Assembly: GCA_008694505.1 (NCBI GenBank)
Contig: VZDJ01000063.1
Coordinates: 6,313,117 to 6,377,116, forward strand
DNA from: Cyanoderma ruficeps
Taxonomy: Eukaryota; Chordata; Aves; Passeriformes; Timaliidae
DNA: 64,000 bases
Direction of reading: 5' to 3'
Positions 1 through 10,487 of this stretch are shown here, piece after piece. Positions within the stretch are counted from its first letter, which is position 1. The number at the start of each line of letters is the position of its first letter. Made by a program: the position numbers and the translations under genes. A model generated the notes under the pieces. It saw only the letters and a list, made by a program, of their open reading frames with translations, did no database searches and was not told the DNA's origin.

Positions 1-241
1 GTCTCTGGGGTCATCCCTGGGCACCAGTGAGGATTATTTGCTTCACACTCTCCTTTTCCTCCCCTCAATGCTTCTCCTCTCCTAACACATGCTGGTGGCA
101 GCACCACAGGCAGCATCCCTAGGGGACCGAGCCAGGGAAGAGGTGAAGACCCCAGACACAGCGCAGGGAAGCATCCCAGCATTCCGGGGCTGTGGTGGGA
201 AGAGGATTAAACCTGGGCTGGGGAGAGGAAACGGTATTTAC
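1..241 (-). other. ARHGAP32: ARHGAP32 intron, 5' part only
   Basis: Sequence downstream, in the transcript sense, of the PX exon donor at 241. It starts GTAAATACC on the minus strand and continues off the left edge. No further exon or repeat is evident in these bases. Confidence 0.8.
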
Positions 242-328
242 CTGACAGGAGATCTGCACCAGGTACACCAGTTCCTTGGACTCACAGCCATTCCTCGTCA
301 CTTCGTTCTGTTCCTCCGGGAGCGAGAG
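242..328 (-). CDS. ARHGAP32: ARHGAP32 internal coding exon, PX-domain start (29 codons)
   Basis: Read on the minus strand, 87 nt from 328 down to 242 give 29 in-frame codons that begin LSLPEEQNEV and end CESKELVYLVQISCQ. This matches, from memory, the stretch of the Rho GTPase-activating protein ARHGAP32 where its PX domain begins. The acceptor is a long pyrimidine run ending CTCTGCAG just above 328. The donor is CAG followed by GTAAATACC at 241. Both junctions are phase 0, fitting the exon at 36412-36496, which ends on a complete codon. PX domains bind phosphoinositides and place the GAP at membranes; in this family the long isoform is called PX-RICS. The remainder of PX, the SH3 and the RhoGAP domain must lie left of the window. 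The intron upstream of this exon is about 36 kb. Confidence 0.94.
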
Positions 329-1699
329 CTGCAGAGGGAGAGGGAGAGAGGGAGAGAGGAGAGCAGGTCAGCGAGGGGGATAAACCAGGCACATGGAGCA
401 CAACACCCACACCAGCCTGCTCCAAGACATGCTGAGTCTCAGGGAATCGGGGAAGGGCTTGTCTGGCTGGAGCTGCCACAGGGGAGACACTCAGCACACA
501 CAGACCCTGAAATGGCACCGGATCCTGCAACATTACCTGACAGGTTAAAATAAAAATATGGTTCAAAAATAAAATAATTATGGGAAGGCAAATGGTTCGA
601 GGCAGGAATTAAACCTCCAGCTTAGAAGTCTGCAAAATTAATTGTTGACTGAAAATATCTCTATAAATATTCATGGATAGTGAATATAGAACAGCACTTC
701 TCCCTATCCCCTTCCCACATTTTATTTATTTTTTTATTTTATACATTCAGGCAGACATTAGATAATAAAACATATCTCCTAATTTCAGTGTTGTCAAGCA
801 ATTCACACCAGCAGAGAGTTTTATGGCACCATTTATCACACCCAGAGTCATTAACTCCATCATCAGGATGTGTTTGTGTGAGAGCAGAGAGGAGACATTC
901 CTGCACATGGACCGAGCCTGGAGCATCCCACTCCTGGCCCTGTTATCCCACCAAAATGGCTTATGTTTAATGATCTTCTCTGAGAACAGAAATTACAAAC
1001 CATCTAAGAAAGTTAAGACTGTTTGCAAAGCAAATAAATAAAGGAAATGTGTACATAAAACTTTAAAGGCCGTAAAAAAATCCTAATTAGCCAAGAGCAA
1101 AAAAATCCTGAAACAAATGAAAGCAGAAATGAAAGAGGGCTGAGGAGAAGAATCCCAAATTGCTGTATTTAATGAATATAAGCAAGTGAAAATCAGAAGT
1201 GGGTAGTGAGAGATATCTCATGAAAGAGGGACAAAGAAGGCAAAGTCCTCTCCATACAAATGACTATGACACCTGGAATTTATTTAACTTTGTTCTGCTG
1301 CAATCTCCCTTCTCTCTGTAGGGAAGTCCCACCACACATGGATTCAGCCCTCTCTACCAACCCAACTTCTGGAATACTAATTTCTTTTCTGACGGCTGTG
1401 GACAGGTAATTAACAACACTGCTGGACCAAAGAAGGTCTTTGGATTTGTGTAATTTATTACCAGCGTAGGCTGCTGCCTTTAATGTGATTAAACACAACC
1501 ATTGCTTCTGTATTGTACCTTCCCTCCACCACAATCTTCACTCTTTGCTATCAAATTTGACACCTGAAGTGCTACTGAATTTTGAAACTACAGCCAAAGG
1601 AAACCCAAAGCATTCAGTGAAGCAAGGCTCACACGTTGTAGATATTGTCCATGTCTGCCAGGTATGAGGAGCTCTGGTTCAAACTGGCCAAAGATGACC

Positions 1700-2120
1700 C
1701 AAAGCTGGAGCAGCCCGTCTGTAAGGAAAGGCTGAGAAAACTGCAAGGGTTCAACCTGGAGAGGAGAAGGCTCCAGGGAGAGCTCAAAGCCCCTGCCAGG
1801 GCCTAGAGGGGCTCCAGGAGAGCTGGAGAGGGACTGGGGACAAGGGATGGAGGGGCAGGACACAGGGAATGGCTCCCACTGCCAGAGGGCAGGGCTGGAT
1901 GGGAGATTGGGCAGGAATTGTTCCCTGGCAGGGTGGGCAGGCCCTGGCACAGGGTGCCCAGAGCAGCTGTGGCTGCCCCTGGATCCCTGGCAGTGTCCAA
2001 GGCCAGGTTGGACATTGGGGCTGGGACAGCCTGGGACAGTGAAAGGTGTCCCTGCCATGGCAGGGGGTGGAGCAAGAAGGGCTTTAAGGGCCCTTCCAAC
2101 CCAACTCTGAGATTCCAGGA
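1700..2120 (+). mobile_element. CR1 LINE 3' fragment
   Basis: Sense CR1 tail. It runs from a GAAAGGCTGAGAAAACTGC-like stretch through GGAGAGGAGAAGGCTCCAGG, GGGCAGGAATTGTTCCCTGG and GGTGCCCAGAGCAGCTGTGG to CCCTTCCAACCCAACTCTGA and a degenerate ATTCCAGGA end. It is one of the longer copies here and 5'-truncated; the 200-nt open frames inside are chance. Confidence 0.85.
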
Positions 2121-3213
2121 ATCAAATGTGGGTTTCTTACTCCTGGAGAAAGGTTTCTATCCTCTAACCTCCCCTGTGCTCATTGAGGGCACACAGACCC
2201 CCCCAGCCCCCAAGGAAATGTCAGGTGTCCCTTCACTGAGTGTATCAGCAGCAAAGCTCATCACCACAGGCCCCAAAAACACAACAGCCAGGTAACAAAA
2301 TCACTAATAGGCAACTGCAGAGCCCCCTGAAAGGAACTGAGGGCCTGACTGTGCAGCAGAACGTGGGGTAGAGAAAGGCATGGTGTGAATTCATCACCCT
2401 CCCCCTCACACACCAGCCGGGCCCAGCCATGCCAGGGCTCCACACAGACCCCTCAGGAAGAGCAGCGGATCAGCGGGAGGTGTGAGCAGGACACTGAGGT
2501 ACAGACATCTTCCTTCCCAAGGCACACCTGCCTGAGGACCATCCTCCCGATCACATTCAGGGACTTTACACCCTCCCAGTCAGCCCCACTCCAGTCACTG
2601 CTCACACAAAGTCACCGTGGGGAGAAGTGACATTTCAGCCCACTGATGGCCCTACATCCATGCCCCTGTCTCATTTCAAAGGGGAATTGTAAAAACCAGC
2701 GGAACACTGCTCCTCTCCCACAGGCACCCTCGTGCTGACTGAGACAGAAACTGTTTACACAGGAAAATCTGTGGGGTTTATCCTGCAATCCAACTGTCCT
2801 CACAGCAAAATGCCCCCAAAGATGAATATTTGCTCATGTTCCCTATCCCCACGTGGTTCAGTTTGTATTTTGCTTTGTTAATAGACATGCACCAAAGCTC
2901 TCCCAAAAATCATGGATGCCCTGATGTTTAAAAGCCTCTCCTGCTGCTGCACTCCTTGTAAACAGAACATCCTGGAAAGCACAGTTGCCCCCAGGCTTGA
3001 TTTTAAATCCAACACAAAGCAGAGGCCTCCCCTGACTTTACTGGACTCTGAACATGACTCACAGGCAGAATCTGGTTAAGTCCAAAGTCAGACATCGATT
3101 TTTGTGTTCTTAAAGAACAGAGCAGCCTGGTGGATATCCCTGTAACTGTGCCAGTGTGTTTCCCTGTGGTAAATAATCTGTACATGGCATTTATTGCAAC
3201 TGACCAGAGTCAA

Positions 3214-4012
3214 TGTCTTGGGCTGCAATGCAAAATGTAACGGGGTACGTATTCTGTTACCATCTGTTGAAACCAGGTGGTGCAGTGTTTTTTCTTTATC
3301 TCTTCCATGACTCACCCCTGGTAACCCCAGGGTGGGGGTTGTTTTCTGTTAATGGGCAGCTGTTAAATCAGCTGGGGCCGTGTTCTTTATCCCTTCCAGG
3401 ACCCATCCTCCCTCCAGGGGAGATCTGCTGTCCATGGGCCATCCAGGCTCACTGCAGGGCTGAGACAATTCCATCATCCCATGGGAGAGGCTCCACCCAG
3501 GGGGAGGATCCAGCATTCCCACCTGGATCAAAGCTGGGATTCAGAACAGCAGCACAGCCTGTCTGCACTGGATTCCCAGAGGAAGACTGAACCTATCTCA
3601 CCACCACTGGACTTCCAGAGGGAAACTACACCCTTCTACAGGATCATTTCTCCAACAGAACCACATCTGTCACTGCAGGAGAGCTGGACTGGACTGCTAC
3701 CAACACCCTGACCAACAGGGTGCCAGGTTTCTGATTCTATCAGTGGGGTTTTTTGGTTTGATTTTTGGTAGGTTTTTTTGTTTGTTTGTTTTTGTTTGAT
3801 TTGGGTTTTTTGTTTTGTTGTTGTTGTTATTGTTTTTTGGTGCTACATTTTTATTTTAATTCTCCTAGTAAAGAACAGTTGTTCCTATCTGCATATCTTT
3901 GCCTGAGAGACCCTTAATTTCAAAATTACAATAATTTGGCAGGAGGTGGTTTACATTCTCCATTCCAAAGGAGGCTCTGCCCTCCCTAGCAGACACCTGT
4001 CTTTCCAAACCA
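3214..4012 (+). mobile_element. ERVL-type LTR, probable solo LTR (3' bound approximate)
   Basis: It starts TGTCTTGGGCTGC and shares ordered blocks with the LTR at 6029-6555: CTGTTAATGG, GCTCCACCCAGGGGGAGG, CACCTGGAT, ATTCCCAGAGGA and TCTATCAGTGG. A T/G-rich stretch at 3745-3850 (runs of GTTT and GTT) precedes the probable 3' part, which I end at CCAAACCA near 4012. I recall similar long LTRs as common in songbird genomes. No internal gag or pol follows. The five bases before 3214 (GTCAA) are not repeated after 4012, so the right end or the duplication has decayed or is misplaced. Open frames inside are non-coding LTR sequence. Confidence 0.7.
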
Positions 4013-4317
4013 GTACGGTTAAACAGCATATACTTTATAATATATAATCTGCAAAGTTCCTTCTTCACATTGAAATTGGCTGTCGAACCTCCTGAGCCTG
4101 ATGAACAATTACGAGTCATTAGATCACATTAGGTTCATTTTTGGACGACATATGCTTAGCTAGGATGAGTGGATATGACCAGTTTCATAAAAGACCTTTA
4201 GAGTAGGCTACACTTCTCATTGGTAGTATTTCATGATACACAAGAAAGCCTTAAAAACAGTCACACCACACTTCATGTGTATGGATAATGCAGAGTCTTG
4301 TAAACATTTGAGAATGA

Positions 4318-4470
4318 AGGAATCCAAAAATGGTTTGGGTTGCAAGGGACCTTAAAGCTCATCTGGTTCCCTGGGCAGGGACACCTTCCACTCTCCCAGG
4401 TTGCTCCAACCTGGCCATGGACGCTTCCAGGGACGGGGCAGCCACAGCTCCTCTGGACAGCAATGCCAAG
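4318..4470 (-). mobile_element. CR1 LINE 3' end
   Basis: Antisense tail: AATGGTTTGGGTTGCAAGG, GACCTTAAAGCTCATCTGG, GGCAGGGACACCTTCCACTC, then TTGCTCCAACCTGGCC and GGGGCAGCCACAGCTCCTCT. The similarity fades after about 4470. Confidence 0.8.
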
Positions 4471-6028
4471 GCATTGCTCCAATTTGTCCTCATACATCTG
4501 AGGACAAGTCTGGGAGTCTCCACCCTGCACACGCCCACTGAGAACCGATGATCAATTCAACACATCATTTTTCCTCTATCGGCAACCTCATACAAGCTTT
4601 GGGCTCTTTTTGCCCAAAAGAGCAGGGCTTGCTGGCCAAGACTCTGCTGATCACATATACAAGGAGGTTAAACTTTAAAATGCTTCTAGTTCGTGTCTGA
4701 GACAGAGGCTCATCTCTGGCAGGGTGGGTGATATGGGGACTGATTACAGGGGTCTCCAGCAGAGGAAAAATTTATTGGTCATTCCTCTTGTAGGGAAGAA
4801 CAGCGACAGAGCAGGAGGCTGAGTTATGACACGGCATGTTCAAAATTAAAAGTAATTAGAAGGTAACTCTTGAGAATCTGTGCAATCATTTTTTACTTCC
4901 AACCATCGCAGAGTCTTGTGTGCTCCTCTTACAAACTGCAAAAGCTGTGAAAAAATCATCTCAGGAAAAGCACCACATAAATCAGGGATTTATGTGACAG
5001 GACAGGGATTGTTGGCTGCTAACAAAGTGCCAAATCCTGACCAGATAAGACCTGATGCCCCTGAGCCCCAGATGTCAAAGGAAGCTCTTTCAGCCAGCTT
5101 TAACTTTCATCTCCTTGTTTCCTGAGTGATGTCAACTCCATCATCCAGCTCTCCTGGTGAACGAGCAATTTGTGAGAAGCCAGGGAAGTGTAGATTTGAT
5201 TTGTCTGTGGAACTTACTTCAGCTTCTGCTTCATAAAGCCACGAATGCACTGATCTCACTCCTGCACACCACAGCAAGTGAGCAACACAGAGCTGTGGCA
5301 GAGAGCCCACAGTAAAATTAAAATATGTAAGAAAGAGAAAAAAAAATAAAAGAAAAAAGCCTGAACAAATCCCCCTCCCCAGCAGAATCAGAGTTAAGAT
5401 TAGAATTTAACGGGGGAGGCATTCAGTAATTAGATGACAATTAATTAATGAGAACTGTAAGCTAAAAAAATAATCTTGATTCTAAATAGAAGGAGCAGAT
5501 CATCCTTCCCAAACTCCAAACCTGTCTGTGCAGTTAAGGGTGTAAACTTTTAGCAAACTTAAAAATTAAACTAATCCAACTGAGACCCCATCTCATGTCA
5601 GAGGTCTGGAGCTACACTGACCAGGAATACAGCCAGGAAGTAACTCTCCAGAGAGCAGCAAAACCCTGTAAAATAACTCCTACAATTCCTGAGTTGATTT
5701 CACTCTCCCACACAGCACCTCCCAGGTTTCATCTAAATTCCCTGGATAACGATGCCCTGGTTGGGAGGCAGCAGAAAGCCAAGGCCTCGACAGGGGATGC
5801 TGTGTGCACACCAGGGACTGGCTCCTGCAAGAGGCTTTAGGGACCCTGTTAGTGCAGAACTGAGACAGCAACAAGCCACAGGGAGCAAACAGGAGCTTCT
5901 TCAGGAAAATATTGGGACAATCACAAATGTCCGTCACCACTCTGAGCTGACAGAGGCGTTTCTGGCGTCTCTCACAGATGGTGACAGAAACCTGCCTGTC
6001 CTTGGCCCTGACTTGAGGGTTTCTCATG

Positions 6029-6555
6029 TGTCCTGGGTTGTAGTATAGAATTTGCAGAAGTATTCTATCACCACCTTCATGAGCCGTTTGCTGAAGCAGT
6101 GTTTCCCAGACCCCTCCCCTTGGACTGTCTTCTGTTAATGGCCCATCAGGTGCCTTGCTGTATGACTCATAGATAACTGCCTCCGGGAGCAATCACTCGC
6201 TAATGGGCCATCAAGACTCTTCTGCATCACTCACCATCCCATTGTGAGATGCTCCGCCCAGGGGGAGGGAGAGGGGCAGTCTCACCTGGATATAATCAGG
6301 GATTTGAGCAGCCCCAGGAGGACTGAATTCCCAGAGGACTGGAGCTACCAGACCTGTCTACGGGATCACTGCTTCAGGAAGACCACCTCATCTGGACTGC
6401 TTCCATCACCCGGATCAGGTTGTATTCTGACTCTGTCAGTGGTCTTTTGTATTACTGGATTTATTTTTTATTCTACCTTGTTTTCTTTTTCTCTTATTAA
6501 ACTTTTTTTTTCCTGACTTGGAGCCTCTCACTTGGTTTGTTTTCAAACCACTACA
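6029..6555 (+). mobile_element. ERVL-type solo LTR with 5-bp target-site duplication
   Basis: A 527-bp element begins TGTCCTGGGTTG and ends CCACTACA. It is flanked on both sides by the identical pentamer TCATG (6024-6028 and 6556-6560), as expected for ERVL-class integration. Near the 3' end a CTTATTAAAC box precedes a T-run, a plausible polyadenylation region. No gag, pol or second LTR is adjacent, so this is a solo LTR left by recombination. A CR1 end starts only about 40 bp to its right. Confidence 0.85.
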
Positions 6556-6599
6556 TCATGGAAAACATCTATCTCATGGCCAGTCAAAGGAATTATGGA

Positions 6600-6990
6600 G
6601 AATCATGGAATTACTGAGGTTGGAAAAGCCTCTAAGATCATGGAGTCTGACTGTTCCTCCAGTACTGCCAAGGCCACCACTGACCCACGTCCACAAACAC
6701 CACATCCACATGGATTTGAAATCCCTCTGGGGATGTGGACTTCAACTCTGGCCCTGGGCAGCTGTCTCAGGGCTGGACAGCTCTTTCCAGGAAGAAATTT
6801 TCTCCAATATCCAATCTAAACCTCCCCTAAAGCAACTTGAGGCCGTTCCCTCTCCTCTTGTCCCTGTTCCCTGCAAGCAGAGCCCAACCTCCCCTGGCTG
6901 CCCCCTCCTGTCAGGGAGTTCTACAGAAACAGAAGGTCTCCCCTGAGTCTCCTTTTCTCCAGGCTGAGCCCCTTTCCCAGCTCCTGGTCA
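6600..6990 (-). mobile_element. CR1 LINE 3' fragment, different subfamily
   Basis: It begins AATCATGGAATTACTGAGG and reads TTGGAAAAGCCTCTAAGATC, the tail type of an older CR1 subfamily. CCTTTCCAGG-like, CTTGAGGCCGTTCCCTCTCC, GGTCTCCCCTGAGTCTCC and TTCTCCAGGCTGAGCCCC follow. It lies just right of the ERVL LTR and shares its subfamily with the copy at 41.9 kb. Confidence 0.82.
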
Positions 6991-7029
6991 AAAAAACACA
7001 GCTGCTCTCTACAGCTCTTTCTCTATCCT

Positions 7030-7252
7030 TCAAAATACTAATTATTTAATATTAATTATTGCTATTTGCAACAATATTATTCACCTAATAGATATAATTA
7101 TATTGTGGTATGTCTCTAAATATATGCATATAAATATGAGTGCATTATTTGTATAATAAATATTATTATATTCATATAATAAATTACACCTATAATATAA
7201 AATACAATAAATGTATAATTGTATTTATATACTCAATATAACTTAGTTATTA
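7030..7252. repeat. AT-rich low-complexity block
   Basis: Almost only A and T (TTATTTAATATTAATTATTG, ATATATGCATATAAATATG, ATAATAAATATTATTATATT). It may be a decayed (TA)n tract. It directly follows the CR1 fragment ending near 6990. Confidence 0.75.
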
Positions 7253-8969
7253 TAAGGTAAAGTACAAGCAAGTTGAGCCTCATTAGCAGACCCTCTCCCC
7301 TGTGATCCAACACAACCATCTGGCACAGTGATCCAGGTGGGATGAGGAACTCACATCTGTAGCAATCTCCAGGAAACAAGGGATGGCAGGAACGCTGACC
7401 AAGACTTTAGCCAGGAGTTTTAAGTCAGTGGAAAGGCTGCAGCTTTTCCTGGCACAGGCTGTGTCATTGTTCCAAGGAAAGCTGGTGATCTCAGTCACGT
7501 TTCCCCAGGCTGGAATTTCAGGTTAAATCCCTGGGGAAGGCAGCCAGACACTGGCAATGGGAATTGCTGCTGCTCACACTCGGCCATGGCAAAAGCCCAT
7601 TAAGCCTCCAAAGCACTGTTACATCTGATAACTTTTCCCTGACAGTATTAGGAATTACTTTTTTTCCCTTCCTGAACCACCACACTTTAATGTCTGTTAA
7701 TTTACGATGTTTGTGCAATTTAGTAAATCAAACAAGGGCAAAGCTCCAGGACCAGTGGCATGTTCATGGAATGTGTGCAGCAGGTGCAAGTCTGTCTGGT
7801 GGCCAAGGGCAAGGAGCAGGAGGCTCATTTCCCTGTGAAACATGGCTATGTTTGATTAGAAAACAGTTCTAAGACCCAAATATCCTTGGGACAAATCCTG
7901 AAGAAATTAAAAGCTGATTAAACTCCAAGATGCTTCCTCATTACAGGGAAAAGCTCTGACCACTTCTCTCAGCTCCAGTCACCAACAGCCAGCTCCTGTA
8001 CCAGTTCCTAAATTATCCTGCTGATCCAAGCCCCACTTCACCCTCATCACCCAGGCCATTACCCACACCAGCCTGTCTGGTGGAAATGGAGCATCTTCCA
8101 GACCTGCCTTTTGACACATGTGAAGATTTTATTTTATTATATTTGAAATTTTAGGTTGGCAAATCTTCTCAAACAGGCAAACGTTTTCTACCTAATTACT
8201 CTGACAGCATATATGTATTTATACGGCCTATGTTGCCTCACTCCAGCTTTATCTTGCTAAATGTACTAATTATCTTCCCACACACTTCCCATCTTCTCCT
8301 GCTCTCCCATCTCATCCTCAGCTGTGGCTTCAGAGTAGAAAAAGAACATTTTCCACAGAGTGGTTTCTTTACCCAAGCATAAATATCCTAAAGTAATGAT
8401 CAAAGTAAAGACAAGAAAAGCCTGTTTAAAGAGTACTTTTTCTGACTATCCTTTTTTCCCCCGCTATTCTAAATCACCCCCCTTTGAAAACTCCAACACA
8501 GTGCTCAAAAAGCAGCAAAAAATACACAGAAAATCAAATAGGGCTTGATAAGAGAAAAAAGGAAAATGCACCTCCCGTAATGCTGTGCAATCACTACTCC
8601 AGGCTCCCCAGGGTGTGAGTAAATCCCTCGCTGCACCTCATCTGAACCATGTGGAGTGCTGGACATTATCCCTGGACAACCCATGGAGCACCAGGGGCCT
8701 GCCCAGACACACTCAGTCACCATCAGCACCAGGATGAGCAGAGATCCAAGCACAGCTCTCCCAGGATCATTGCATTTTGATCTTTAAGGACCCTCCCAAA
8801 CCCAAGCCTTCTGTGTTTCTCTGGTTCCCATGCCTGTTTTGTGTGGAGTGTGACATACCATTGTGTGGAAGGGTTTGGATGCTGGAATTGAACTCCAAGG
8901 CACTTCTGCATTAAAGAGACAAAACATCTCCATGAAGAGATCTTCCCTGTGGTGCCCAGTGACACATGA

Positions 8970-9225
8970 AAGAATGGCTGGAGCTGTGCCAGGGAGGTTT
9001 AGGTTGGATTTGGGGAAAGGTTCTTCCCCCAGAGGGTGCTGGGCACTGCCCAGGCTCCCCAGGGAATGGGCACGGCCCCGAGGCTGCAGAGCCCCAGTAG
9101 CATTTAAACACCACTGCAGGGATGCCCAGGGTGGGATTGTTGGGGTGTCTGTGCAGGGACAGGAGCTGGACCAGATGATCCCTGTGGGTCCCTTCCAGCT
9201 CAGGATATTCTGTGATCTGTGAGAT
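8970..9225 (+). mobile_element. CR1 LINE 3' end
   Basis: Sense fragment with GTGCCAGGGAGGTTTAGGTT, GGTTCTTCCCCCAGAGGGTG, CAGGAGCTGGACCAGATGAT, CCCTTCCAGCTCAGGATATT and the terminal CTGTGATCTGTGA. The variant of the tail ending in CAGGATATTCTGTGAT marks a different subfamily from the neighbour at 9.3 kb. Confidence 0.82.
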
Positions 9226-9312
9226 CCTGTTTTCTCCCCATGGATTGAGCACAGTACAACAGAAAACATCCCCGGAATGTGTGAGGATATGAGGGATAGA
9301 TGTGAAATTGAC

Positions 9313-9828
9313 TCATGGAATCCCAGAATGGTTTGGCTTGGATGGGATCTTAAAGCTCATCCCATTCCACCCCCTGCCATGGCAGGGACACCTTCCACTG
9401 TCCCAGGGTGCTCCAAGCCCCAGTGTCCAGCCTGGCCTGGGACACTGCCAGGGATCCAGGGGCAGCCACAGCTGCTCTGGGCACCCTGTGCCAAGGCCTG
9501 CCCACCCTCACAGGGAACAATTCCTGCCCAATCTCCCATCCAGCCCTGCCCTCTGGCAGTGGGAAGCCATTCCCTGTGTCCTCTCCCTCCATCCCTTGTC
9601 CCCAGTCCCTCTCCAGCTCTCCTGGAGCCCCTTTAGGCCCTGCCAGGGGCTCTGAGCTCTCCCTGGAGCTTCTCCTCTCCAGGTGAGCACCCCCAGCTCT
9701 CCCAGCCTGGCTCCAGAGCAGAGGGGCTCCAACCCTGGAGCATCTCTGTGGCCTCTCTGGACTGGCTCCAGCAGCTTCCTGCCCTTCTTTCATGGGGCGC
9801 CCCAGAGCTGGACACAGTAAATCCCTTT
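9313..9828 (-). mobile_element. CR1 LINE 3' fragment, long copy
   Basis: Antisense, starting TCATGGAATCCCAGAATGG. It continues through CCATGGCAGGGACACC, GGATCCAGGGGCAGCC, GGGAACAATTCCTGCCC and CTCCTCTCCAGGTGAGCACC to GGGGCGCCCCAGAGCTGGAC. It is strikingly similar to the copies at 46.7 kb (opposite strand) and 50.5 kb, suggesting relatively recent activity. Both strands show overlapping open frames of over 100 codons that are only CR1 composition. Confidence 0.87.
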
Positions 9829-10334
9829 CCCAGCTGACACAAGTTCTATCCAATCACAGGTGTACTCAGAGGTTGGGTTGTATTCAAGAATTCACGCTGA
9901 GTAAATGTAAGACATTGTGGGATACGTGTTTTGCTTGTAGTTACTTCCAGAACTATTTTAAGCTTGCAAATCACACAAGACAATTTCTTCCTATGGCAGG
10001 ATGATTATTCAGCAGTCAGCATCCCTTCATCTGAGCTTCACCTTCAAGACTAATAAATGCCAGCATGGTTTATAAATATGAACAGCTATCCCCACGCCAG
10101 CAGGACGCCTGGGGTGCCTCACTGGTACTGGATGCAGCAAAGGCTCCACATGTGCCTTACAGGCACAAGAACAGGTCTCCTTTGGGCTATTTGGTTATTG
10201 TGTTTTCAATAAAAGCTTCCAGTGAGGTCATGCACAAGTGGCACACATCTTGGTGCTTCTGAGAGAGGTGAGAACAGCCAGGACACTCCTTGAAGTCCTT
10301 CAAAATCAAAACTCCTGCAGAGAATAACTTTAAA

Positions 10335-10487
10335 ATCATAGAATCCCAGAATGCTGCGGGTTGGAAGGGACCTTAAAGCCTGTCTCATTCCACCCCCTGC
10401 CATGGGCAGGGACACCTTCCACCATCCCAAGGTGCCCAGAGTTCTATCCAACCTGGCCTTGGACACTGCCAGGGATATGGCATCCAC
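10335..10487 (-). mobile_element. CR1 LINE 3' end
   Basis: Antisense tail beginning AAATCATAGAATCCCAGAAT, then GGGTTGGAAGGGACCTTAAA, GGGCAGGGACACCTTCCACC and GGCCTTGGACACTGCCAGGG. It stops at about 10487 in GATATGGCATCC. Confidence 0.83.
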
